From contig JAEWPQ010000096.1 of NCBI GenBank assembly GCA_023460575.1, forward strand, positions 1-8,170: a DNA stretch of 8,170 nt, read 5' to 3'. This DNA is from Bacillota bacterium (lineage in GTDB: Bacteria; Bacillota; Clostridia; Lachnospirales; Lachnospiraceae). The position numbers were made by a program, and so were the translations under genes. Below the pieces are notes generated by a model. The model was not told the origin of the DNA, did not search any database, and was given only the letters and a program-made list of their open reading frames with translations. This document shows, piece by piece, positions 1 to 5,815 of this stretch (its first letter is position 1; every line of letters begins with the position of its first letter).

Positions 1-91
1 CTTTCAACAATCGTCCAAGCGATGCTGCGGTAATACCTTTGCCAAGTCCGGATACAACGCCTCCGGTGACAAATACGTATTTCACTGACAT
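1..91 (-). CDS. pyrG: CTP synthase, N-terminal fragment (runs off left edge)
   Basis: The reverse strand from 91 encodes 30 residues beginning MSVKYVFVTGGVVSGLGKG and continuing ITAASLGRLLK before the window ends. This is the highly conserved start of CTP synthase: the amidoligase domain with its P-loop (GGVVSGLGKG). The enzyme converts UTP to CTP with ATP and glutamine in the cytoplasm, the last step of de novo CTP synthesis. The ATG is fixed by a strong ribosome site (AGAAGGAGGT on the minus strand, 101-110) nine bases upstream. The glutaminase domain and most of the protein (family usual about 535 residues) lie outside the window. The gene is divergent from the pectinase gene, so they share only the intergenic region. 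The identification is very secure despite the short fragment, because this N-terminus is nearly invariant in the family. Confidence 0.95.
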   Translation of the reverse strand, partial: MSVKYVFVTGGVVSGLGKGITAASLGRLLK

Positions 92-100
92 AACAGTGTA

Positions 101-110
101 ACCTCCTTCT
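101..110 (-). promoter_or_regulatory. Ribosome binding site of pyrG
   Basis: On the minus strand this reads AGAAGGAGGT, a near-perfect Shine-Dalgarno sequence, nine bases before the ATG at 91-89. It decides the pyrG start. Confidence 0.85.
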
Positions 111-128
111 GTGATGGTATGGGGATAA

Positions 129-161
129 TTTCAAAAAAAATATTATACGTCTTTTTTGAAA
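129..161. repeat. A/T-rich inverted repeat over the pyrG -10
   Basis: TTTCAAAAAA at 129-138 is the exact reverse complement of TTTTTTGAAA at 152-161, with 13 bp between. The candidate pyrG -10 lies within the 13-bp centre. It could be an operator or simply a product of the A- and T-runs. The G-C content of the arms is too low for a good terminator stem. Confidence 0.5.
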
Positions 162-170
162 AAAAATCTA
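142..170 (-). promoter_or_regulatory. Candidate pyrG promoter
   Basis: On the minus strand a perfect TATAAT lies at 147-142. A poor -35 (TAGATT, 170-165) sits 17 bp upstream. Transcription would start in or just after the T-run near 132-136, leaving a leader of about 45 nt. The leader does not show the GGGC start used for reiterative pyrG control in Bacillus. The -10 is convincing by sequence, but in such A/T-rich DNA chance matches are common and the -35 is weak. Confidence 0.4.
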
Positions 171-282
171 GTGTATATTAAAAAAAACTTATTAAATAAA
201 GTATAAAGTTGATTGGTGTTATTATGCACTAAAAAAACATGGAACTATTAATAATAATATACAAATTAATGGTTACTGACAA

Positions 283-309
283 AAACGTGTACGAAACGCC
301 TTGAAAACG
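283..309 (+). repeat. Three AAACG direct repeats, 11-bp phase
   Basis: AAACG occurs at 283-287, 294-298 and 305-309, so each copy starts exactly 11 bp after the last and all three face the same side of the helix. They end directly before the candidate -35 at 311. Helically phased direct repeats beside a -35 are the usual layout of an activator site, such as that of an OmpR/PhoB-type or AraC-type regulator. No regulator gene is in the window, so the binding protein is unknown. Confidence 0.45.
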
Positions 310-310
310 C

Positions 311-339
311 TGGAAAATTATGGTAGTATAGTTTATATT
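311..339 (+). promoter_or_regulatory. Candidate promoter of the pectinase gene
   Basis: TGGAAA (311-316) and TATATT (334-339) are separated by 17 bp. The -10 matches TATAAT at five of six positions and the -35 is weak, as expected for an activated promoter. An alternative pair is TTGAAA (301-306) with TAGTAT (324-329), also 17 bp apart. With the first pair transcription would start near 346, at the edge of the 346-359 palindrome. Confidence 0.4.
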
Positions 340-345
340 GCACAG

Positions 346-359
346 TGTAAGCGCTTACA
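346..359. promoter_or_regulatory. cre-like / LacI-family operator
   Basis: TGTAAGCGCTTACA is a perfect 14-bp palindrome with the central CG of LacI/CcpA-family operators, and it fits the cre consensus TGWNANCGNTNWCA at every fixed position. It lies immediately downstream of the candidate -10, where bound protein would block initiation or early elongation. The likely meaning is catabolite repression by CcpA of a plant-polysaccharide gene. A dedicated LacI-family repressor that answers to a pectin breakdown product is an equally good reading, and the sequence cannot tell them apart. Confidence 0.75.
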
Positions 360-434
360 TTTTGCAGGGGGACTTTTTCCTGTTAGTAAAATTAAGGGAA
401 AAGGCTGATTAATCAGAGGAAGCTAACAATGCAA

Positions 435-441
435 AAGGAGG
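435..441 (+). promoter_or_regulatory. Ribosome binding site of the pectinase gene
   Basis: AAGGAGG lies six bases before the ATG at 448 and sets this start. The residues that follow form a normal signal peptide, which supports it. Confidence 0.85.
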
Positions 442-447
442 ATTTTT

Positions 448-3400
448 ATGAAGATTTTGGGAAAGGCACTGGCCTTCTGCTGTCTTTGCGGGGTATCCCT
501 GTCAGCAGGTTTCGGTGCTTATGGAGCAACTGCTAATCAAAATATGGCAGCGGACAGAGAACAAACATGGGCTTTTACATATTTTGGAACATCCACTGGC
601 GGAGATGTTAATACAATAAAAGCCGGCAGTTCTATTGAGAATGGGGTAGGGATGACCTCGTGTTCTGTAAAAGGCGACGGGAGTATTGATAAAAAAGGCG
701 GGAAATTTGTTTCAACAGATGGGTATGACGGAATTTCATATTATTATACAACACTTGATGCCCAAAAGGAGAATTTCTATCTGAAAGCAGACATAACTGT
801 GGACTACATTAACCCAACCCCTGACGGACAGGAAGGTTTTGCGTTACTGGCAAGAGACAGTATAGGTGAAGATAAAGTGAGCAGCAAACCATTTTACAGT
901 AATTCTATGGCAGCAATTGGAACTAAATTAAGCTATACCGCAGAAGACGGTTCCAAATCAAGTGTAAAAGACGGATTGGGCTTCCGCTTTTTTTCCGGCA
1001 TTCCGTCTGCAGTAACCGCACCGGATAAAAATACACTTACAGTAAAAGACGGAGCGTTAGAACCATCTGTAAAAATAAAATCAGGAAAGACCTATACTAT
1101 GATTCTCAAACGTACAAATACAGGATATCACGTTTTGTATTTGAATGAGAAGGGAGAGAGAAAAGAAGAGGTTTATTATCTGGATGGGAAGGAGGATCCT
1201 CTCTGCAAAATAGATAATGACCACATTTATGTAGGATTTGCAGTGGCAAGAGGCTGTAATGCCACCTTTTCCAATATCGAATTTTCTGTATCAGACCGGA
1301 AAACGGATCCACCGGCCCAGCCGCATCCGATTACATACTTAGATCCGGACTTTAAGATTACATCGGCATCTACATCAGGCACTGAAAATTATAAGATGGT
1401 ATTTAAGACAAACGCAGACGGCGTGGCGATTCCCAAACTGAATGGAATGTCCATGGAATACATGAATATGAAGGCAGGAACCGAATTGGTACAGCCCTTA
1501 TATCTGAAGGAGGGGGAGAATCAGGTATCCGTTGTATTTGTACCGTCTTCATCCTATGAGCCGGCTCCATATACAAAACTAAAGTCTTATGCCACCCAGA
1601 CAATTACAAAAAACGTAATTAGAAAGACCTTTAAAGACTCCGTTATCCATGTATCTCCAACCGGATCTTCTGATGGAGACGGAACAGGCCAGTTCCCGCT
1701 TTCTGTTGCGGAGGCAGTTAAATATGCGGCTCCGGGACAGAGCATTCATCTGGAGCCCGGGGTATATAAACTTTCCGGTCTGGTAGTGGAAAGAGGTATC
1801 GATGGATTAAAAGACCAGATGATTACGATGGAAACGGATCCCGGGAAAGAAGGACGCGCTGTGTTTGATTTTGAAGAACAGGGCAGCGGAATGCAGCTTT
1901 GGGGAAGTTACTGGCATTTAAAAAACATAGATATTACCAGAACGAAGGATTTAAAAGCAGGGCTGCAAGTGGCAGGTAATAACAATCTGATCGAGCTGGT
2001 TCAGGCTTATGATAATGGAAATACCGGAATTCAGATCAGCGGAACCTCGGAAGAACCCTTTGAAAAATGGCCGTCAGGAAACCTGATCTTAAACTGCACA
2101 TCCTATAACAACTCCGACGCTGCCATGGAAGATGCGGACGGATTTGCTGCTAAGCTCACCTGTGGAGAAGGAAATGTATTTGACGGATGCATTGCATATA
2201 ACAATGCGGACGATGGCTGGGACTTTTTTGCAAAGGTGGGGAGCGGTCAGATCGGAGCCGTAACAATTAAAAACTGTGTTGCTTACCAGAATGGTTATAT
2301 CAGAAGAAACGGACAGCTCATGGAAGCAGGAAACGGCAACGGATTTAAGATGGGCGGATCCGGTATCTCCGGTCATCATGTGCTGATTAACAGTATTTCC
2401 TATGAAAACAAAGCAAAGGGAATCGATTCCAATTCATGTCCGGACATTGAAGTTTACCGTTCCATTTCCTATAACAATAAAGGATCCAATGTGGCACTGT
2501 ATAGTAATAAAGGAGTCAACACTGCATTTAAAGCAGATGGAATCATTTCCTACAGGGATAAATACCTTGACGCAGCGGAACGGATTGAATGTAACGGGCA
2601 GGACTCCGGAGAAATTTTTACGGAAAACAATTACTTATATCAAAATAATAAATCGGTTAACAGTCTGGGTCAGACGATTACCGCTTCCATGTTTGAAAGT
2701 CTGGATACAGGAAGAATTCCGGAGCGTCTTGCAGATGGTTCTATTGATATGAAAGGGCTGCTGACACTGACTGCTCTGGCGCCTCAATATGCAGGTGCAA
2801 GAAAGGGCGGAACACCGGTTCGTCCTGTAGTATGGGTGGTGGGCGATTCCACAGTCAGTTCTTTTCAGGATAACACATACTACTATCCCAGATATGGATG
2901 GGGAACTCAGCTTAACCGGTTTTTAAAAAATGTTAAAGTTGAGAATCTTGCCATATCAGGAACGAGTTCCTTAAGCTTTTCCTCTACGGAAAATTATAAG
3001 ACTCTGCTTGCAGGGATGAAAGCGGGAGATTATCTGCTGATCGGGTTTGGCCATAATGACGAAAAAACAGAGGCTGATCGCTTTTCTGATCCGACAGGAG
3101 GGATTGGTGATGAGGGATCATTTCAGAATTCACTGTATAAAAGGTATATTAAAAAAGCTCAGGACGCAGGAGTGACCCCAATCCTGTGTACTCCAATTGT
3201 GAGAAGAAATAAAAATAACCAGTATGACGGTACCAGTGGACACATCACACAGACTCAGACAACTGATAAAGGAGTTTATCCAGGCGGAGACTATGCCCAG
3301 GCAATCCGGGATCTGGGAACAGCAACGGATGTCATAGTCCTCGATCTCACGAAAAGAACAAAAGATATCTATGAGCAGCTTGGTGCAGATGGAGTAAAAA

Positions 3401-4275
3401 ACCGGCATGCATGGACTTCTTCTAAGGAAGTCAGCATTGATGATACACATACCAATATCTATGGGGCAGCCTGCAATGCATGGATCATTGCTGATGAATT
3501 AATGAAGAGCGGTAATCCTTTGGAAAATTTTGTGAAACTGGATTACGCACAGCCTTCTCCGGAAATACTGCAGGTAAATCAGGAGTATCAGGAACGCACG
3601 TATGCGAGAGTCGATGGTGTCAGTGCCATCTGGCCTGTGATCGGTTCCTGGAAAGGTACCGTTTTCGGAAATGTAGGAGGAGGCGAAAAGATCAGTAAGG
3701 ATAATTTTACACTGGAAGCGGGAGAAAATGGAACAGTCCATATGAGAGCGGGTGTGTTTACCTCCAATGAATCTGGTGCAGGTATCGGTAAAATTTCCAC
3801 ATCGAATGAAGGTCTTGCCATGTATTATCAGGCAATTCCTGCAGAACAGAATTTTACCCTTTCCGCTGATGTAAGAATTAACAGGCTGGTTCCAAACAAT
3901 CAGGTATCATTTGGAATCATGGTCAGAGATGATATGTACTTAGACCTTGCGGCAGACGAGACGCTGGGGGATTACGTAGCAGCCGGACCTCTCGGGCTTG
4001 CATCATCGGTACAGACCAATTCGTTTGCCAGAAAGAACGGGGTTCTTATAAAAGGCGGGACAGCTGAAAAAACTTATGGAATCGGAGATACTGTTCATGT
4101 AACTGTCCGTAAAACTAATGATGGCTACACCTGTATTTACGGGGGAAATGATCCGGTTACTGCAGGATTTGATTTTAAACTGACAACAATCGATTCTGAT
4201 TACGTTTATGCCGGACTGTTTGCCTGCCGGAATGCTGATGTTACATTCAGTAACATCAATCTGACCCTTGAATAA
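448..4275 (+). CDS. Secreted multidomain pectinase: PL9 lyase plus CE12 acetylesterase
   Basis: A 1275-residue exported protein. Residues 1-27 are a signal peptide (MKILGK, then a hydrophobic stretch ending AYGA). Residues about 40-282 look like a beta-sandwich (jelly-roll) domain and 295-395 like an Ig-type linker. Residues about 399-735 are a parallel beta-helix of polysaccharide lyase family 9. Asp564, Asp588, Asp589 and Asp592 match the spacing of the four calcium ligands of Dickeya Pel9A (209, 233, 234, 237), and Lys634 in GNGFKMGG matches its catalytic lysine. Residues about 790-1030 are an SGNH esterase of the rhamnogalacturonan/pectin acetylesterase type (CE12): Ser801 in GDST, Gly838, Asn870 in GFGHND, and Asp998/His1001 in DDTH. 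Residues about 1051-1275 repeat the first beta-sandwich. No dockerin, SLH or LPXTG anchor is seen, so it is probably released. It should deacetylate and cleave acetylated pectin; whether the lyase prefers homogalacturonan or rhamnogalacturonan I is open. The gene is monocistronic by position. Domain identities are secure; the exact substrate is inference. Confidence 0.9.
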   Translation: MKILGKALAFCCLCGVSLSAGFGAYGATANQNMAADREQTWAFTYFGTSTGGDVNTIKAGSSIENGVGMTSCSVKGDGSIDKKGGKFVSTDGYDGISYYYTTLDAQKENFYLKADITVDYINPTPDGQEGFALLARDSIGEDKVSSKPFYSNSMAAIGTKLSYTAEDGSKSSVKDGLGFRFFSGIPSAVTAPDKNTLTVKDGALEPSVKIKSGKTYTMILKRTNTGYHVLYLNEKGERKEEVYYLDGKEDPLCKIDNDHIYVGFAVARGCNATFSNIEFSVSDRKTDPPAQPHPITYLDPDFKITSASTSGTENYKMVFKTNADGVAIPKLNGMSMEYMNMKAGTELVQPLYLKEGENQVSVVFVPSSSYEPAPYTKLKSYATQTITKNVIRKTFKDSVIHVSPTGSSDGDGTGQFPLSVAEAVKYAAPGQSIHLEPGVYKLSGLVVERGIDGLKDQMITMETDPGKEGRAVFDFEEQGSGMQLWGSYWHLKNIDITRTKDLKAGLQVAGNNNLIELVQAYDNGNTGIQISGTSEEPFEKWPSGNLILNCTSYNNSDAAMEDADGFAAKLTCGEGNVFDGCIAYNNADDGWDFFAKVGSGQIGAVTIKNCVAYQNGYIRRNGQLMEAGNGNGFKMGGSGISGHHVLINSISYENKAKGIDSNSCPDIEVYRSISYNNKGSNVALYSNKGVNTAFKADGIISYRDKYLDAAERIECNGQDSGEIFTENNYLYQNNKSVNSLGQTITASMFESLDTGRIPERLADGSIDMKGLLTLTALAPQYAGARKGGTPVRPVVWVVGDSTVSSFQDNTYYYPRYGWGTQLNRFLKNVKVENLAISGTSSLSFSSTENYKTLLAGMKAGDYLLIGFGHNDEKTEADRFSDPTGGIGDEGSFQNSLYKRYIKKAQDAGVTPILCTPIVRRNKNNQYDGTSGHITQTQTTDKGVYPGGDYAQAIRDLGTATDVIVLDLTKRTKDIYEQLGADGVKNRHAWTSSKEVSIDDTHTNIYGAACNAWIIADELMKSGNPLENFVKLDYAQPSPEILQVNQEYQERTYARVDGVSAIWPVIGSWKGTVFGNVGGGEKISKDNFTLEAGENGTVHMRAGVFTSNESGAGIGKISTSNEGLAMYYQAIPAEQNFTLSADVRINRLVPNNQVSFGIMVRDDMYLDLAADETLGDYVAAGPLGLASSVQTNSFARKNGVLIKGGTAEKTYGIGDTVHVTVRKTNDGYTCIYGGNDPVTAGFDFKLTTIDSDYVYAGLFACRNADVTFSNINLTLE

Positions 4276-4296
4276 AATGAAAAAACAGAATGCATA

Positions 4297-4324
4297 TTGA
4301 CAAGCAGAAAAAGGATGCTATACT
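4297..4324 (+). promoter_or_regulatory. Promoter of the BMP transporter operon
   Basis: TTGACA (4297-4302, perfect -35) and TATACT (4319-4324, five of six) are 16 bp apart, the best sigma-A promoter in the window. Transcription should begin near 4330-4332. It sits 21 bp after the pectinase stop codon and upstream of the terminator at 4361-4396, so the transporter mRNA would have a leader of about 100 nt. Confidence 0.75.
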
Positions 4325-4360
4325 GATTAATGTATTTTTATTATAAGGGTATGACAATTG

Positions 4361-4396
4361 CGTCAGGTGAGCCTTCGGCCCTTCCTGACGTTTTTT
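4361..4396 (+). terminator. Intrinsic terminator in the BMP leader (possible attenuator)
   Basis: CGTCAGG (4361-4367) pairs with CCTGACG (4384-4390), with a smaller inner hairpin GCC-TTC-GGC (4371-4379), and is followed by six T (4391-4396). It would end transcripts from the pectinase gene 85 bp upstream. It also lies downstream of the promoter at 4297-4324 and before the receptor gene, so transporter transcripts must pass through it. Upstream leader bases can pair alternatively: TGAC (4352-4355) with GTCA (4362-4365), and AAGGG (4345-4349) with CCCTT (4379-4383). This makes attenuation possible. No known riboswitch class was recognised in the roughly 30 nt before the hairpin. Confidence 0.75.
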
Positions 4397-4416
4397 CATG
4401 GTCCCAGCCGATGTAT

Positions 4417-4423
4417 AAGGAGG
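4417..4423 (+). promoter_or_regulatory. Ribosome binding site deciding the BMP lipoprotein start
   Basis: AAGGAGG lies eight bases before the ATG at 4432. It selects this start over the in-frame ATG at 4330, which is at the predicted transcription start, has no ribosome site and would place 34 hydrophilic residues before the signal peptide. Confidence 0.85.
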
Positions 4424-4431
4424 AAAAGTCT

Positions 4432-5706
4432 ATGAAATTGAGGAAAATGGTCGGCCTTGCACTTGTAAGTGTAATGGCACTGTCCCTGTCGGCATGCGGA
4501 GGTTCTGCTCCAAAAGCTACTACCGCAGCAGAAAAAACAGAGACACAGGCTTCGGATTCTGCCAAGACAGAGTCAAAAGCTGAAACCACAGAAGCTGCCA
4601 AAGGCGGCATTGCCAAAGAAGATTTAAAAGTTGGATTTATCTATGTTGGTGATGAAAATGAAGGCTATACGGCAGCTCATTACAAGGGAGCCATGGAAAT
4701 GAAAGAGGCTCTTGGTTTATCTGACGATCAGATCATTATTAAATGGAATGTACCGGAAGACGAAACCTGTAAGGATGCAGCAATGGATCTTGCTGATCAG
4801 GGCTGCAACATCATTTTTGCCAACAGTTTCGGACATGAATCCTATATGCTGGAAGCTGCAAAAGAATATCCGGATGTACAGTTCTGTCACGCAACCGGCT
4901 TTCAGGCTGCAACAAGCGGACTGAGCAACATGCATAACTACTTTACAAACGTTTATGAATCACGTTATGTATCCGGTGTTGTTGCTGGTCTTAAGTTAAA
5001 CAAGATGGTGGAAGACGGCAAAGTGAATAAGGATGCAGTAAAAGTTGGTTACGTAGGCGCTTATCCTTACGCAGAGGTAATCAGCGGTTATACTTCTTTC
5101 TTCTTAGGTGTCCGTTCCGTATGTCCGGAAGCAACCATGGAAGTGAAGTATACAAACAGCTGGGCAAGCTTCGATCTTGAGAAGGAAGCAGCAGATGCGC
5201 TGATTTCCGACGGCTGTGTATTAATCAGCCAGCATGCTGATACAACCGGTGCTCCTACTGCATGTGAGGCAGCAGGCGTTCCAATCGTTGGATATAACAT
5301 TTCCATGATTGCAACCGCTCCGAAGACAGCACTTACTTCTGCATCCATTGACTGGGGCCCATATGTAACCTACGCAGTACAGAGTGTCATTGACGGCAAG
5401 GCCATTGATACAGACTGGTGCCAGGGATACAAAGATGGAGCAAACTCCATTACAGAACTGAACAAAGATGCTGTAGCTCCCGGAACAGAGGAAAAGGTAA
5501 AAGAAGTGGAAGATGCCATTAAGGCAGGAACTCTTCATGTATTTGATACTTCTACCTTTACTGTAGGCGGCAAAAAACTGGAGACCTATAAAAAAGACGG
5601 AAGCGATGTGGAGTATATTGAAGATGGTTATTTCCATGAGTCTGAGCACGGTTCCGCACCGGCATTTGATATTTTAATTGATGGTATCACCACCATCGAT
5701 AACTAA
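4432..5706 (+). CDS. BMP-family ABC transporter substrate-binding lipoprotein
   Basis: A 424-residue lipoprotein receptor. MKLRK is followed by a hydrophobic segment and the lipobox LSAC, giving lipidated Cys22. A Thr/Ala/Glu/Lys-rich linker (about 25-57) follows, then the two-lobed periplasmic-binding fold of the BMP family (PF02608, PnrA/TmpC-like) from about residue 62. Visible marks are KVGFIYVGDENEGYT near the start, a Gly/Tyr-rich hinge (VGYVGAYPYAEV), HADTTGAPTACE and a DWGPY motif at 307-311. Residues from about 375 to 424, ending in DGYFHESEHGSAPAFD and ILIDGIT, go beyond the minimal fold; I recall similar tails in Clostridia BMP proteins. It would sit on the outer face of the membrane and deliver ligand to the ATPase/permease encoded downstream. 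BMP relatives bind purine nucleosides, and some bind other small molecules, so a nucleoside or nucleobase is the best guess and not proven. Family assignment is secure, ligand is not. Confidence 0.9.
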   Translation: MKLRKMVGLALVSVMALSLSACGGSAPKATTAAEKTETQASDSAKTESKAETTEAAKGGIAKEDLKVGFIYVGDENEGYTAAHYKGAMEMKEALGLSDDQIIIKWNVPEDETCKDAAMDLADQGCNIIFANSFGHESYMLEAAKEYPDVQFCHATGFQAATSGLSNMHNYFTNVYESRYVSGVVAGLKLNKMVEDGKVNKDAVKVGYVGAYPYAEVISGYTSFFLGVRSVCPEATMEVKYTNSWASFDLEKEAADALISDGCVLISQHADTTGAPTACEAAGVPIVGYNISMIATAPKTALTSASIDWGPYVTYAVQSVIDGKAIDTDWCQGYKDGANSITELNKDAVAPGTEEKVKEVEDAIKAGTLHVFDTSTFTVGGKKLETYKKDGSDVEYIEDGYFHESEHGSAPAFDILIDGITTIDN

Positions 5707-5727
5707 GATTTCGCCGGATATGAACAG

Positions 5728-5759
5728 AAAGCGGCGCCAGATTATCTGGCCCGCTTTTT
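5728..5759 (+). terminator. Intrinsic terminator between receptor and ATPase genes
   Basis: AAAGCGG (5728-5734), a bulged C (5735) and GCCAG (5736-5740) form a 5' arm. It pairs with CTGGC (5746-5750) and CCGCTTT (5751-5757) across an ATTAT loop, and T continues to 5759. It starts 21 bp after the receptor stop. No good promoter is seen between it and the ATPase gene, so the ATPase and permease are probably expressed by readthrough. This would give much more receptor than membrane complex, the usual stoichiometry of binding-protein transporters. CCGC (5751-5754) can also pair with GCGG (5760-5763), a possible competing hairpin. Confidence 0.85.
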
Positions 5760-5802
5760 GCGGTTGAATGAGACAATGGAAAAATGAGGAAAAAATGAAA
5801 AC

Positions 5803-5807
5803 GGAGG
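5803..5807 (+). promoter_or_regulatory. Ribosome binding site deciding the ATPase GTG start
   Basis: GGAGG lies eight bases before GTG at 5816. The in-frame ATG at 5795 has only GAGGA four bases away, and the ATG at 5768 has no ribosome site and directly follows the terminator. Confidence 0.65.
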
Positions 5808-5815
5808 TTAGCCGG

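Larger units (their letters stand above)
92..447. other. Divergent intergenic region between pyrG and the pectinase gene
   Basis: These 356 bases contain no credible gene. The part from about 128 to 280 is strongly A/T-rich with long A and T runs. It holds, left to right: the pyrG ribosome site; a 10-bp inverted repeat (129-138 and 152-161) around a minus-strand TATAAT; three AAACG boxes 11 bp apart (283-309); a candidate plus-strand promoter (311-339); a perfect 14-bp palindrome (346-359); a 12-bp palindrome CTGATTAATCAG (405-416); and the ribosome site of the pectinase gene (435-441). The stretch between about 171 and 280 shows only A/T-rich sequence with no clear hairpin or RNA motif. Confidence 0.8.

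Noticed and set aside
302..315. Second cre-like site TGAAAACGCTGGAA.
   Set aside because: It fits the left half of the consensus but fails in the right half (GGAA instead of NWCA), and the sequence is better explained by the phased AAACG boxes.
429..536. Small ORF from ATG 429 (35 codons, MQKEDFYEDFGKG...) overlapping the pectinase start, with AGAGGA eight bases upstream.
   Set aside because: It overlaps the ribosome site and signal peptide of the real gene in another frame, and its product has no recognisable feature. The AAGGAGG six bases before ATG 448 is the better initiation signal.
2089..2379. Minus-strand open frame of 96 codons inside the PL9 region, and similar antisense frames elsewhere within the large genes.
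   Set aside because: They lie opposite strongly conserved coding sequence, lack ribosome sites and give low-complexity or Cys/Ser-rich products with no family resemblance. They are shadows of the real genes.
2092..2553. Repeated S/A-Y-x-N pattern (Tyr553, 584, 613, 652, 675, 702) considered as a tandem repeat array.
   Set aside because: The spacing is 23-39 residues and varies. This is the normal rung pattern of a PL9 parallel beta-helix, not a DNA-level repeat.
2402..2752. Plus-strand 116-codon frame inside the pectinase gene.
   Set aside because: It is another frame of the beta-helix coding region, with no ribosome site and no recognisable motif.
4330..4431. In-frame N-terminal extension of the BMP lipoprotein from ATG 4330.
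   Set aside because: It would translate through the terminator hairpin, has no ribosome site and starts at the predicted transcription start. The lipoprotein signal peptide begins at 4432.
4331..4431. Known riboswitch (purine, ykkC-type, preQ1) in the BMP leader.
   Set aside because: Only about 30 nt precede the terminator stem and none of the conserved cores I know could be matched. Kept only as a possible attenuator.
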